Shown: positions 24,463-33,310 of the stretch, piece after piece
How positions within the stretch are numbered: the stretch's first letter is position 1
How the letters are laid out: every line of letters begins with the position of its first letter
Notes under the pieces: generated by a model
Told to the model about the DNA's origin: nothing
Database searches by the model: none
The model's input: only the letters and a program-made list of their open reading frames with translations
Translations under genes and position numbers: made by a program
Assembly (NCBI GenBank): GCA_910577935.1
Contig: CAJTOT010000004.1
Span: 1 to 46,487 of the forward strand
Source of the DNA: an uncultured Hungatella sp.
Lineage (GTDB): Bacteria; Bacillota; Clostridia; Lachnospirales; Lachnospiraceae
Length of the DNA stretch: 46,487 nucleotides
Reading direction: 5' to 3'

Positions 24463-26598
24463 CTACTGTACCCAGCGTCCCTGTCCGTCTACCTGATACC
24501 CGTCTGGTGTCACCGTATTCACAGACAAAGCGCCCTTATATCCATCTGATATTTCATTAAAGTAGTACCAATATCCGTCGATCAGTTTCCATCCGGTTGC
24601 CATGGCTCCCTGAGTTCCGTCAGAAACGGGATTCAGGTAGTAAACACGGCCGTCCGCGTCTGTAAACCATCCGGTCTGCATATACCCTTCGGCGCTGAAG
24701 TGATACCATGCAGATGTTCCGTTATAGGCGAGCTCTTTCCAGCAGCCATATGGATAGGAGCCGTCCGGGTTCTTAAACCACCAGCCCACGGCATCCTGTA
24801 TCCAGGTCCCGGAAGCAGCAGCCGTCGATCTGGAACCGCCGCCTCCGCCGGAACCGCCGGAACTTCCTGTGCTTCCTGTAGTGTCCGTCTTCTGGGCAAA
24901 CAGGAACATGCTGTATGTATCCGCCACAAAGGTTACGGTCTGTTCATCGGAATCATAGCGGAAAACAACCGGTTCCTGCACACCCTTATGAATATGGTAC
25001 AGTTCCAGCTTATCCCCGCTGATGCCTGCGGGTATAGGGAAGGTAATCACAGCCGGTATTGCCAGATTGTTTATCGTCTTTCCGCCAGAGACCACACTCA
25101 GATCCATGGGCACGGTCCGGTAGCCGGTATTGAAGTCGGCCGGAACCGCTTCCTGAGACGCTTTTACCTTTAAAGTAATCGTAGAGTTTTCTTTCGCGTT
25201 CAGACCCAGCCCCGCTACCTTCACATCTCTGCCGCGCAGCAGGACGGAAGCAGTCCGGTCAACCTCAGAATTGGCATTGATGCCTTTCTGCGCATTGTTG
25301 GAAAATTCAAGTTTCCAGAGTTTTTCCTCAAGATTGTCATCTAAAAGCGCTTCGAAACCGCCTTTGAGGTCCTCCACATTCTTTAATGATTCAATGGTGT
25401 CCTCAACTGACATCCCGCTGTCGTCAGAGTCGAAGGCATTGAGAATCCCCTCTACATTTTCCTTCGCTCCCCCATTTCCGCTGCCTTCTGCAGCGGCATA
25501 CTGGCATACAATGCCGAAATCATTAGACTTCACGCCATTGATTTCCAGTCTGCCAAAGACTGCACCATAGTAAGCTGCCGGAATCTGTATCACCTGACGC
25601 TCCCAGTCGATGTCAAATTTGGTCTCGATGTCAGGTCTTAGGCGCGATTTTCCTTCTTCATACCAGGGATCGGTAACTCCCACATTCGCCCTGTATGTAT
25701 GGCTCACGTCATATGCCTGGGTGAAAATGCTGTAGTCCTCAACTTCTTTTATCGAATATCCTGATTCCGCGTTGTTTGATGAAGCTTTGACCGCATTGGA
25801 GGGAGTGGACTGTCCGCCGTCATCGGCGGCTTTTACCATAATCTCAAAGGGAATTTCTATCTTGGTTCCCACCACAGCCTCTTTTGGGATATCCTTCAGC
25901 ACAATGGACTGGATATCCAGTTCCTCAAAGGGCAAATCTTTCTTTTCCCTGTCATATTTGCCGTTTTCGTCGAAATAGCGCCACTGGCCGCCTACGGGAA
26001 TCCATCTGGAAACGGCGATGCTGTAGTCCCGCTGGATATAGTAATCATCTATGATCTTTCCCCGGTCCGCCCACTTAATCACGCCCACAGCTTCTTCCTG
26101 GAAAGTATCTGTGGATTCAACAAAATAGTACTTCCAGTCATTGATATCTTGTCTGCCTTTCACAGATACGCCGTCATTATCATAGTATATCCACGCGAAT
26201 TCCTCTTTCGTCTCTTTGTCAGCAGCAGCATACCAGCCCGTGTTCGTCTGCCACCGGAACAGCTCATAAATATTATACTTTCTGCCGCTGTCATCCCATC
26301 CCTCGGGCTGTATGGAACCGTTATCGTTCAGATAAAAATGTATATCTTCATAAACGATCTCTTTGCCTTCGTTGCCGTGAGTAACCAGGATGCCATCCTC
26401 ATCCAGCCACCAAAACTGTCTGCCGCTCCTGCGCAGCGTGTTGGTCACTCTCTCGGAATTGCTGTCAAGGTAAACCCATGTGTCCTCGTCAATTTTTTGC
26501 CAGCCCTGGGAGCTTTCCTTTGTTTCCGCCATCGCCGGCATGACTGCCATGACCGCGAGAACAACCGCCAGCCATATGGCCAAAAATCTTTTCTTCAC
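24463..26598 (-). CDS. Large secreted choline-binding-repeat protein
   Basis: 711 residues, starting at a GTG 7 bases after GGAGG. A signal peptide (MKKRFLAIWLAVVL... to about residue 25) leads into degenerate Trp/Tyr-rich wall-binding repeats (about 30-215). A central region (about 220-590) has alternating beta-strand-like segments and no recognised catalytic motif. A Gly/Ser linker (about 592-605) follows, then four typical choline-binding repeats to the end (TGWFTDADGRVYYL, TGWKLIDGYWYYF). Repeats at both ends with a large middle are unusual; most such proteins carry them at one end. It is probably a surface protein held by phosphocholine. The function of the middle is unknown. Confidence 0.85.
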   Translation of the reverse strand: MKKRFLAIWLAVVLAVMAVMPAMAETKESSQGWQKIDEDTWVYLDSNSERVTNTLRRSGRQFWWLDEDGILVTHGNEGKEIVYEDIHFYLNDNGSIQPEGWDDSGRKYNIYELFRWQTNTGWYAAADKETKEEFAWIYYDNDGVSVKGRQDINDWKYYFVESTDTFQEEAVGVIKWADRGKIIDDYYIQRDYSIAVSRWIPVGGQWRYFDENGKYDREKKDLPFEELDIQSIVLKDIPKEAVVGTKIEIPFEIMVKAADDGGQSTPSNAVKASSNNAESGYSIKEVEDYSIFTQAYDVSHTYRANVGVTDPWYEEGKSRLRPDIETKFDIDWERQVIQIPAAYYGAVFGRLEINGVKSNDFGIVCQYAAAEGSGNGGAKENVEGILNAFDSDDSGMSVEDTIESLKNVEDLKGGFEALLDDNLEEKLWKLEFSNNAQKGINANSEVDRTASVLLRGRDVKVAGLGLNAKENSTITLKVKASQEAVPADFNTGYRTVPMDLSVVSGGKTINNLAIPAVITFPIPAGISGDKLELYHIHKGVQEPVVFRYDSDEQTVTFVADTYSMFLFAQKTDTTGSTGSSGGSGGGGGSRSTAAASGTWIQDAVGWWFKNPDGSYPYGCWKELAYNGTSAWYHFSAEGYMQTGWFTDADGRVYYLNPVSDGTQGAMATGWKLIDGYWYYFNEISDGYKGALSVNTVTPDGYQVDGQGRWVQ

Positions 26599-26744
26599 TC
26601 ATATTCCTCCTACTATAGTATTCTTCCTGAAATTTTTCCGTCTGCCATTTGTCAAACCCCAGAAAGTCATAAAAATTATACTATATAATCCCTCAAATTC
26701 CCATTTATTAACTATACAATAATTGACAAAGTCGATTGTGCATG

Positions 26745-28178
26745 TTACCCTTTCGCTATCTCTTTCATCTCCGCCAGAATCTTCCCATCCAGATACACTT
26801 CTGCCTCTTCCACCCTGCGCTGTCTCCTGCTGTATGTTATCAGTTTTTCTCTCATGGTCCTGACGATTTCCCGGTACTTCGGCTCCCCCGCCAGGTTCCG
26901 CGTCTCGTCAGGGTCTGCGGCCCTGTCTGTAAAATACAGGTCCTCATCCTCCGGCCCAGCCCACTCATTCTCCAGGCGCGTGTTGAGATCCAGGCGGTAT
27001 CTCTCCGTGCGGATACAGGCTCTCTGAGGCCAGCCCCGCTCCCCGTACCACGTCCCCTGAACTTTGTTTGGAAATGCCCGGCTGGATTTCATTCCATATC
27101 CCACAATGGAATATATCTCACCCGGACCGCCCTCTTCCTCCGCCAAATCACAGCCGTCAAAAATGCCCTGGCTTTTTAATCCGCACATACGCAGAACCGC
27201 AGGCGCCACAGACAGGTTGCTGCACATGTCTCTCCGCCGTCCCGGCCTTATGGCATCAGAACAGATGATGAGAGGAATGCGGTGGCTTTCCGGGCGGAAT
27301 GTCTGTTTTGCCAGAGCTCCGTTTTCGCCCCGGCTGGCTCCGTGGTCCGCAGTGAACAGAATGTCCGTCTCCTCCATGATTCCCAGCTCCTCCAGAGTCT
27401 CCCTAATCCGTTTCACCTGGTCGTCAATCCACAGGACCATGGCGTAATAATATTTTCTCATTCTCGCCGCATCCGCCGCCGCTATCCCGGAGATATCACA
27501 CACCTCCCCAAACCGGCGCTCAAACCGGCTTGTCTCATAATAAGAAACTGTGTCATCAAAAGAAATATCATCGAGACGCTCTGTGTATTCTCTGGGAACT
27601 ACAATCGGTGTGTGGGGCTGCAGATAACTAAATCGGATGAAAAACGGTTTTGTCTGCTCTTTCATCCACTCAAGCCCGTTGTCTGTCACCCATTCCGGAT
27701 CATACTTTTTGTCCTCCGGATAATCTGCCGCCAGCACGGACTGAAATGTCCCAGGCAGACTCATGATATTTTTTGCTTCACTTTTAATCTGAATGCCCAG
27801 GTTCATGGAACCGCCCTGATGGTTTTCCACGTCAAAAACCGGGGTTTTCCTGGGAGGAAGGTGGGTTTTCCCAAAGCTGGCGGTTTTCCACCCATGGCTG
27901 CTTAAAATTTCGGGAAATGTCACGTGTTCCTCTTTGAGGCGGAAAGAGGGCAATGCCGCCTCATTGTGATACACGCCTGTATGGACAGGGTCTTTTCCCG
28001 TGAGCATCCCGTAGCGGGAGGGAACGCAGACGGGAGAACTGCAAAAACAGTTGTCAAATATGGTCCCTCTCTCTGCCAGGCTGTCAATATTCGGCGTTTT
28101 TATTCCATATGGATTCCCATAGCAGCCAAGGGCATCGCACCGGAGCTCATCACAGTAAATCATTACAATATTTTTCAT
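26745..28178 (-). CDS. Sulfatase (cysteine type)
   Basis: 477 residues from the ATG at 28178, which has a strong AAGGAGG site; an in-frame start 11 codons earlier does not. The N-terminal metal site is YCDELRCD. The modification motif C51-V-P-S-R is followed by YGMLTG, so Cys51 must be converted to formylglycine by an anaerobic sulfatase-maturating enzyme, which is not in the window. FGKTH and FTADHGASRGE are further active-site segments. There is no signal peptide, so it acts in the cytosol on an imported sulfated sugar. It is the last gene of the sulfatase-PTS-sulfatase operon; the substrate is unknown. Confidence 0.92.
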   Translation of the reverse strand: MKNIVMIYCDELRCDALGCYGNPYGIKTPNIDSLAERGTIFDNCFCSSPVCVPSRYGMLTGKDPVHTGVYHNEAALPSFRLKEEHVTFPEILSSHGWKTASFGKTHLPPRKTPVFDVENHQGGSMNLGIQIKSEAKNIMSLPGTFQSVLAADYPEDKKYDPEWVTDNGLEWMKEQTKPFFIRFSYLQPHTPIVVPREYTERLDDISFDDTVSYYETSRFERRFGEVCDISGIAAADAARMRKYYYAMVLWIDDQVKRIRETLEELGIMEETDILFTADHGASRGENGALAKQTFRPESHRIPLIICSDAIRPGRRRDMCSNLSVAPAVLRMCGLKSQGIFDGCDLAEEEGGPGEIYSIVGYGMKSSRAFPNKVQGTWYGERGWPQRACIRTERYRLDLNTRLENEWAGPEDEDLYFTDRAADPDETRNLAGEPKYREIVRTMREKLITYSRRQRRVEEAEVYLDGKILAEMKEIAKG

Positions 28179-28221
28179 GACACCCTCCTTTTCACACTTC
28201 ATTCTTTTCACGCCTCACCTT

Positions 28222-29481
28222 TTATGCCTCACTCTTTTCATGCTCCACCAATTCCTGATCATACCTCTTAAGCCACGGAATAAAAAGAATCACATTGACA
28301 GCAAACAGAATCACGTACAAAATAACTGCCTTATAATCCATGGTTGAAAGGAAAACCTTCAAAAAGCAGGGCACGGTATAGGGCACGTTCACAAAAGTTC
28401 TCCCTATGAACCCTGCGGATGTGGCAAGGTAGGCCGCCCCGCTGTTCAGCCCAAAGCACAGCAGCCAGGGAACCAGAATCTTAAAGTTCATCACGACAGG
28501 AAGGCCGAAGGTGAGAGGCTCGCCGATATTAAACAGCGCCGGAACCAGCGCGATCTTACTGATGGCTTTATTCTGCTGGGATCTGCACACAAGCATCATG
28601 GCAGCCACCATGGGCAGCACGCCCATATTTACCCAGGTCTGCACAAACATCTGGGTAAATATGTGAGGCATAGGCTGACCTGCCGCAAAGGCGCTTGCGT
28701 TTTCGGCTAATGCCACAGATACAATCGGCGTCATGACAGCGCCTGCGATGTTGCCTCCGTGGAGTCCAAAAAACCATAGGAACCGGAGCACTACCGCGTA
28801 GATCACAGCTGCGAGAAAACTGTCGCTTACCATAAAAAGAGGCGCAAACAGATTGTTAATCACTTGGGGAAGAAGCTGTCCGCCCGTCGCCCCGCCTACT
28901 GCCAGCCGCACCAGAACCACGGCCCCTATGACCACAATATTCACCAGAAGAGAACTGATGGGCTCTGCCACAAAGGGCGGCACGGAGTCAGGCAGCTTAA
29001 TCTTCAATCCGTGATTCAGCAGATAACAGCTGGCTTCCACCACAAAGTATCCCACCAGCATGCCGGTAACCATCCCCCTGGCGTTGAGAAATCCGACAGC
29101 CAGATTTTTATCCACCAGTTCTGTGGTCAGGATGAGAAATGCCGCGGTGCTGGTGACAATCATGTTGGTGGGCCGCACTCCGTTCATCTCGCTCACCACC
29201 ACCGCCATGCCGATGAGCGTGTAGAGTCCCACCATCTCCAGAGTCACCTGGTATCCCAGATTCAGCCACGCCCCGTTGGCAGCCGCCCACATGCGCCATG
29301 CTTCGATGAACCCGTTGGTCATGTCTGCCGGGAAAGGCGGATTATTCAGAACCATGAAAATAGATCCCAAAATCGTCGCCCCCATGCCGGCTGTCACCGC
29401 CGCCTGCATGGCCTTGACAAACTTAAAGTTAGAAAATTTGATCAATCCGGGGATCAGTTTATTGTTGAATACATCCTTCAT
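28222..29481 (-). CDS. PTS EIIC component, lactose/cellobiose family
   Basis: 419 residues from the ATG at 29481 (MKDVFNNKL), which follows AGAGAGG. About eight to ten membrane helices are visible. The conserved segments GLHGGNI and NIGEPLTFGLPVVMN are typical of the CelB-type permease. It should transport and help phosphorylate a beta-linked disaccharide or a modified hexosamine. No EIIA or EIIB gene is nearby, so it must use partners encoded elsewhere. It lies 19 bases after the upstream sulfatase and 43 before the downstream one, so transport and desulfation are probably linked. Confidence 0.92.
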   Translation of the reverse strand: MKDVFNNKLIPGLIKFSNFKFVKAMQAAVTAGMGATILGSIFMVLNNPPFPADMTNGFIEAWRMWAAANGAWLNLGYQVTLEMVGLYTLIGMAVVVSEMNGVRPTNMIVTSTAAFLILTTELVDKNLAVGFLNARGMVTGMLVGYFVVEASCYLLNHGLKIKLPDSVPPFVAEPISSLLVNIVVIGAVVLVRLAVGGATGGQLLPQVINNLFAPLFMVSDSFLAAVIYAVVLRFLWFFGLHGGNIAGAVMTPIVSVALAENASAFAAGQPMPHIFTQMFVQTWVNMGVLPMVAAMMLVCRSQQNKAISKIALVPALFNIGEPLTFGLPVVMNFKILVPWLLCFGLNSGAAYLATSAGFIGRTFVNVPYTVPCFLKVFLSTMDYKAVILYVILFAVNVILFIPWLKRYDQELVEHEKSEA

Positions 29482-29500
29482 ATTTCCTCTCTCCTTTTCA

Positions 29501-31000
29501 TTATACACAGGTTTTCCGTGAAAATCCCTTCGCCGGCGCAAATCCCATTCTCTCAAACTGCCACTCCGGCGCGCCCGCCGCCGCCATCGCCTTTTTCAGT
29601 TTCCCGTCCATCTCCCGCATCAGCGCCTCGTCCGTGAGCGGGCGCTGCTGGCCGGGGTCCATCTTTTTGTCATAAACCACCGTCTTCATGTCAATCTTGT
29701 CATAGAGGGAAGCGGCGGGAATCCTCAGTACCTTGTGGTGATTGGAATACCTTCCCCCGTCCACCAGCTCTGCCCTGTCAATGCCCTCGCTCCCCATAAA
29801 TCCCCTCATGTTAACAGGCATGAGGGTCTCATGGTAGACCGGGAGCCTGCTGTCCACAGAACTCTTCATATAACAGTAGCGCCCGTCGTACAGATTCACC
29901 TGCCCCCCGTGAATTCCGAACAGAATCGCGTCATGGAGCTTCTCGTCGCCCCTCACCGCGCCGGCCAGGTCTCTCCCGTCAATCTCCGTCTCAAAGGCAA
30001 GACCAAAATATGCCAGCAACGTGGGCGCGATATCCACAGTCTGGGCCACAGCGCGCCGCCTCCCCTCTGCCTCCCCGGCTCTGGGATCATGGATGAAGAA
30101 GGGCGTGTGAATCACCTCATCATACATAGGCGGAAAATTTTTTCCGATAAAGTCGTGCTCTCCCAGGAAAAACCCGTGGTCCGTGTTGACTATGAGAAGA
30201 GTGTCCTTCCACATGTCATGCTTATCCATCTTGTCCAACAGCCTTCCCAGCTGGGCGTCGCACATGGAAAGAAGGGCGCAGTATTCTCTTCTCAGCCCGC
30301 GTATCTCATCCTCCGTGTACCTGTCCTCCACCGGCCCGTAAGCCGGGAAATTAAAGGCTTCCCGCGAATCTCCACACCCGTACAGCTCCCGGTACTTATC
30401 AGGGACAAAGAAGGGCTCATGAGGGTCAAAGCACTCGATCTGCAAAAACCAGCTGTCTTTCTCATGGTGATGTTCCAGAAAATCCAGTCCCGCGCTGACG
30501 CACCGCGCGCTGGGCATCTCCTCCTCCGTCCTGATCCTGGTGCGGTTGGCAAGGTGCTGGACTGCCGATATGTTGCTCTTGTTCAGCCTGCACCCATTGG
30601 CCGAATAGTCAGCCTCTCCCCTGGGGACCCACCGGTCCCCCTCCTGGCCCCGGAAAGACTCGTAGCTGTCATAGCGGTTGTGATAGGTAGCTCCCCCGTC
30701 TTCAAAGTAATGGGTGTGGTCCGTCACAAGGTGGGTGTAAATTCCGTTCTTCGACAGAATCTCTATGGAGGACTGGTCAAATGGCTCCAGCGGTCCCCAG
30801 CCCCTGTTCAGAAAGTTGTACTTGCCTGTATGAAGCTCCCGCCTGGCCGGCATACACGGCATGCTTCCTCCATAGAATTCATCAAATGTCACCGCGCGCT
30901 GCGCCAGCCGTTCAAAATTCGGCATCTTTGTGAAATCACAGCCGTAGTTGGGCAGATAATTCCGCGTCAGAGTGTCAAACATCATCATGATGGCTCTCAT
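29501..31000 (-). CDS. Sulfatase with a C-x-P-A-R motif
   Basis: 499 residues, first gene of the operon, with a GGGGG-type ribosome site 7 bases from the ATG. The N-terminal metal Asp is in MMMFDTL. The modification motif is C49-M-P-A-R followed by RELHTG, with Ala where most sulfatases have Ser. The second metal site is NTDHGFFLGEHDFIGK. The protein is cytosolic, with no signal peptide. It belongs to a branch related to arylsulfatase and N-sulfoglucosamine-type enzymes. It differs strongly from the neighbouring sulfatase, so the two probably remove different sulfate groups. Confidence 0.9.
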   Translation of the reverse strand: MRAIMMMFDTLTRNYLPNYGCDFTKMPNFERLAQRAVTFDEFYGGSMPCMPARRELHTGKYNFLNRGWGPLEPFDQSSIEILSKNGIYTHLVTDHTHYFEDGGATYHNRYDSYESFRGQEGDRWVPRGEADYSANGCRLNKSNISAVQHLANRTRIRTEEEMPSARCVSAGLDFLEHHHEKDSWFLQIECFDPHEPFFVPDKYRELYGCGDSREAFNFPAYGPVEDRYTEDEIRGLRREYCALLSMCDAQLGRLLDKMDKHDMWKDTLLIVNTDHGFFLGEHDFIGKNFPPMYDEVIHTPFFIHDPRAGEAEGRRRAVAQTVDIAPTLLAYFGLAFETEIDGRDLAGAVRGDEKLHDAILFGIHGGQVNLYDGRYCYMKSSVDSRLPVYHETLMPVNMRGFMGSEGIDRAELVDGGRYSNHHKVLRIPAASLYDKIDMKTVVYDKKMDPGQQRPLTDEALMREMDGKLKKAMAAAGAPEWQFERMGFAPAKGFSRKTCV

Positions 31001-31029
31001 ATCATGGCCCCCTTTCTATTATGATTACT

Positions 31030-31057
31030 ATTATAATCATTTTTGAACATTTGTCTA
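31030..31057 (-). promoter_or_regulatory. Promoter of the sulfatase-PTS operon
   Basis: TAGACA (31052-31057), a 16-base spacer and a perfect TATAAT (31030-31035), 30 bases before the first sulfatase ATG. The repeat TTTTTGAACATTT overlaps the spacer. Confidence 0.6.
31040..31052. promoter_or_regulatory. Operator candidate TTTTTGAACATTT, copy 1
   Basis: This 13-base word occurs here inside the sulfatase operon promoter and again at 31285-31297 just before the rpiR-type promoter. Shared placement in both divergent promoters suggests a binding site of the RpiR regulator. Confidence 0.45.
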
Positions 31058-31063
31058 CAGTAT

Positions 31064-31083
31064 AATGACCAAAATTGGTCATT
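31064..31083. promoter_or_regulatory. 20-base palindrome upstream of the sulfatase promoter
   Basis: AATGACCAA and TTGGTCATT are exact inverted arms around AA. The site ends 6 bases upstream of the -35 box, an activator-like position, and on the plus strand is followed by TTTTATTTG. Confidence 0.45.
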
Positions 31084-31108
31084 TTTATTTGTGCAATCAT
31101 GACAGTTC

Positions 31109-31161
31109 GGACAGGGAGGTTTCTTGCCCGCCCACGCCGGGCAAGAGGCGCAGGGCTGTCC
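31109..31161. other. Nested GC-rich stem-loop in the divergent intergenic region
   Basis: GGACAG (31109-31114) pairs with CTGTCC (31156-31161) and encloses an 8-bp stem CTTGCCCG/CGGGCAAG (31123-31130 and 31138-31145). The block is GC-rich inside an otherwise AT-rich 393-base gap. The 8-mer GTTCGGAC occurs at 31104-31111 and again near 31239. No promoter pointing through it was found. Confidence 0.35.
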
Positions 31162-31284
31162 ATTTCTTAGGAAATTTATCGTAAATTCGGGCTTACAGGC
31201 AAGCCTGGCGCCCAAAATTCACAACAAAGTCCCCACCGTTCGGACCGTTGCGCACAACCCGGATTCTGTTGATTGGTATAAACG

Positions 31285-31312
31285 TTTTTGAACATTTATA
31301 GTCAATATTGAC
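31285..31312. promoter_or_regulatory. Operator candidates before the rpiR-type gene (repeat copy 2 and a palindrome)
   Basis: TTTTTGAACATTT copy 2 is at 31285-31297. GTCAATATTGAC at 31301-31312 is a perfect 12-base palindrome that overlaps the -35 box of the next promoter. Binding here would repress transcription of the regulator itself. Confidence 0.45.
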
Positions 31313-31336
31313 ACTATTTTTTTCCTGTGATACAAT
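31308..31336 (+). promoter_or_regulatory. Promoter of the RpiR-family regulator
   Basis: TTGACA (31308-31313), exact 17-base spacer, TACAAT (31331-31336), 57 bases before the ATG. Confidence 0.75.
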
Positions 31337-31393
31337 CATCTCATGTAACAGTTCAGACTTCCCTGCCTATAAAGCAAAAAAGGAGCCCTTTTT

Positions 31394-32182
31394 ATGTCTC
31401 TTACCCACACCATGAAAGATCTTCTGCCTGAACTCACCCGCAGCGAGCGCAAGGCAGCCGAATACATAATCAGCCGCCCCATCGACGTGGTCCGCTACTC
31501 CTCCAGCGACGCCATTGCCGGCCTGTCCGGCTGTTCCAGGAGCGCGGTCGTCCGGCTGGCAAAGCGCATGGGATTCTCCGGCTTCCACGAATTTAAGATT
31601 CAGCTGGCGAAAGAGCTCAACGACTATGTCAGCGACAGCACCACATTTATCACTGATTATTACGTGAAAGCCCTGGAGGAACTAAAAAGCGTGGAGAAGT
31701 CCTCTTCTGTCTGCGAGGCTTCCGAGCTGCTGAAGAAAGCAAAACATATTTATGCCTATGGCCATTCTCACTCCCAGTACTCCGCCAGGCAGTTCGCCTT
31801 CCGCATGGTGCGCAGCGGCTTCAGCACAGAGCTCATCGACCACGCCGTATATCTGAAAGAATACGCCCACATTATTGCCGGGGAGGACGCCCTTGTCATC
31901 TTCTCCATCAGCGGAGGAGCCCAGAGCGATTCTCCCGTCATGGATTTAAGGTATTTCCACGGCGAAAAACGACCTAAGATCATACTCTTTACCATGACCG
32001 GCAACTCCGCCGCCGAAGGATACGCGGACGTGACCATCCGCCTCCCCTGTGTCTCCAGAATGGCCCCCGACGCCATCATCGACGATGCCCCCATATTCTT
32101 TATCGCCATCGAGCTCCTCCTGGAGGCCATGGCGGAGGCCCATGACGGCAGCCGGGAGGCGCAGAATACTCAGAACCCGTGA
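31394..32182 (+). CDS. RpiR-family transcriptional regulator
   Basis: 262 residues. Residues 1-75 are the RpiR-type helix-turn-helix (LSGCSRSAVVRLAKRMGFSG). Residues 100-245 are a SIS domain that binds a phosphosugar (YGHSHSQYSARQFA, IFSISGGAQSD). It is divergent from the sulfatase-PTS-sulfatase operon and shares a 13-base repeat with its promoter, so it most likely senses a PTS-derived sugar phosphate and controls that operon. The ATG follows AAAGGAG. Confidence 0.9.
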   Translation: MSLTHTMKDLLPELTRSERKAAEYIISRPIDVVRYSSSDAIAGLSGCSRSAVVRLAKRMGFSGFHEFKIQLAKELNDYVSDSTTFITDYYVKALEELKSVEKSSSVCEASELLKKAKHIYAYGHSHSQYSARQFAFRMVRSGFSTELIDHAVYLKEYAHIIAGEDALVIFSISGGAQSDSPVMDLRYFHGEKRPKIILFTMTGNSAAEGYADVTIRLPCVSRMAPDAIIDDAPIFFIAIELLLEAMAEAHDGSREAQNTQNP

Positions 32183-32295
32183 GCCTATGGCGGGTTCACA
32201 CAGGACGCAAATGCGGCATTCCGGCGCGTCACGTGGCCGGCGCGCGCAAAACGCGCAAGCCCATCTTACACATTCAATCGTTTCCAGGCAGCGAA

Positions 32296-32340
32296 AAGCC
32301 CGGCGCCTGGGGGACTTGTCGTCCCCGCAGCGCCGGGCTT
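32296..32340. terminator. Bidirectional hairpin between rpiR-type and UroD-like genes
   Basis: AAGCCCGGCGC (32296-32306) and GCGCCGGGCTT (32330-32340) form an 11-bp stem, extended inside by GGGGAC/GTCCCC. It lies between two convergent genes and has short T-runs at both feet. Confidence 0.75.
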
Positions 32341-32353
32341 CATCAACATATGT

Positions 32354-33310
32354 TCACTTTTTATCCAGGCATCTCACCACCTGCCTGATTCTGTCACGGG
32401 AGATGTCCGTGGGCAGCGTACAGTCAGAGCCCATGATAAAGGGCCTTCCCTTCATCTCTTCCAGCACCCGCCCTGCATGCTCCCTGATGTCCTCCCTGCT
32501 CCCGTCAACCAACACACCGGTCCGGTCCGGGAATCCTCCCAGGATGATGCTGTCCGGAAACAGCTTTGCCCCCTCTGTGAGGGAAAGTCCGTTGGTATAC
32601 ACGCCCCAGTTGACAATCATAGGCTTCAATTTCACATACCTGTTAAAATCGATCCCGCTCTTGCAGATATGAAGCACGTCAAAGTCAGCCGTCTTCTTGA
32701 TATGGCTGTAGATCTTCATCTCGTAAGGAAGCACGAACTCCTCGTACTCCTCGTCCGTAAAATACCGCTTCTCCCCTCCCAGGGCGGCGTAGAAGATTCC
32801 TTCCGCCCCGGCCTCCAGAGAACAGTCTGAAAACTCCATCAAGGTCTCCGCGATATTCTCGAAAACCTGCTTCATCTCCCCTGGTCGCTCCCGGCAGAAC
32901 AGCGCCAGGCTGTATCCCATGCTGGTGAAATTCCCTGCGAATCCCGTCTCGTGGAAGGCAGATGCCAGAAGTCCGTGGATGGTAGCCAGAATCGGGTATT
33001 CTCCCCCGGCCCTGCCGCAGATTCGCTTGATAATCTCCATCTGGTCCTGAAACATCTTGTCCTTTCTGGAAAATCCCCGGAATTTCCCGATATCCCTGGA
33101 GGACCTGATCTTGCTCTCCCCGTCGTAGAGAATATTTTCGTTCATGACCTTCAGGATATCCGTGTCCGTCTCGGCCATAAAGTCCATGTGGGCCCTGACT
33201 GCCGCCTCGCCGTGGATGGCATCCTGGGGAAAATGAATCCAGAAGCCCGCCGGACATCGGTCTGCCGCTTTCCCCTCTATGGTATTATAAAAACGCTGCC
33301 GCTTTGTCAT
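32354..33310 (-). CDS. Uroporphyrinogen-decarboxylase-family protein
   Basis: 318 residues covering one URO-D-type TIM barrel. The opening MTKRQRFYNTIEGKAADR and a C-terminal FIMGSDCTLPTDIS are family features; an HICKSGIDF segment may hold metal ligands. Members in sugar or methyl-compound operons are not haem enzymes but often methyltransferases of the MtaA/CmuA type, or have unknown roles. No corrinoid protein is nearby. The start overlaps the GH105 gene's end by 26 bases, showing tight coupling. The specific role is unknown. Confidence 0.8.
   Translation of the reverse strand: MTKRQRFYNTIEGKAADRCPAGFWIHFPQDAIHGEAAVRAHMDFMAETDTDILKVMNENILYDGESKIRSSRDIGKFRGFSRKDKMFQDQMEIIKRICGRAGGEYPILATIHGLLASAFHETGFAGNFTSMGYSLALFCRERPGEMKQVFENIAETLMEFSDCSLEAGAEGIFYAALGGEKRYFTDEEYEEFVLPYEMKIYSHIKKTADFDVLHICKSGIDFNRYVKLKPMIVNWGVYTNGLSLTEGAKLFPDSIILGGFPDRTGVLVDGSREDIREHAGRVLEEMKGRPFIMGSDCTLPTDISRDRIRQVVRCLDKK

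Noticed and set aside
30997..31215. 72-residue Cys-rich minus-strand frame (CASCP, CPNCHDC)
   Set aside because: It runs through the sulfatase promoter and operator, starts at a TTG with no ribosome site and covers the folded block, so it is probably chance.
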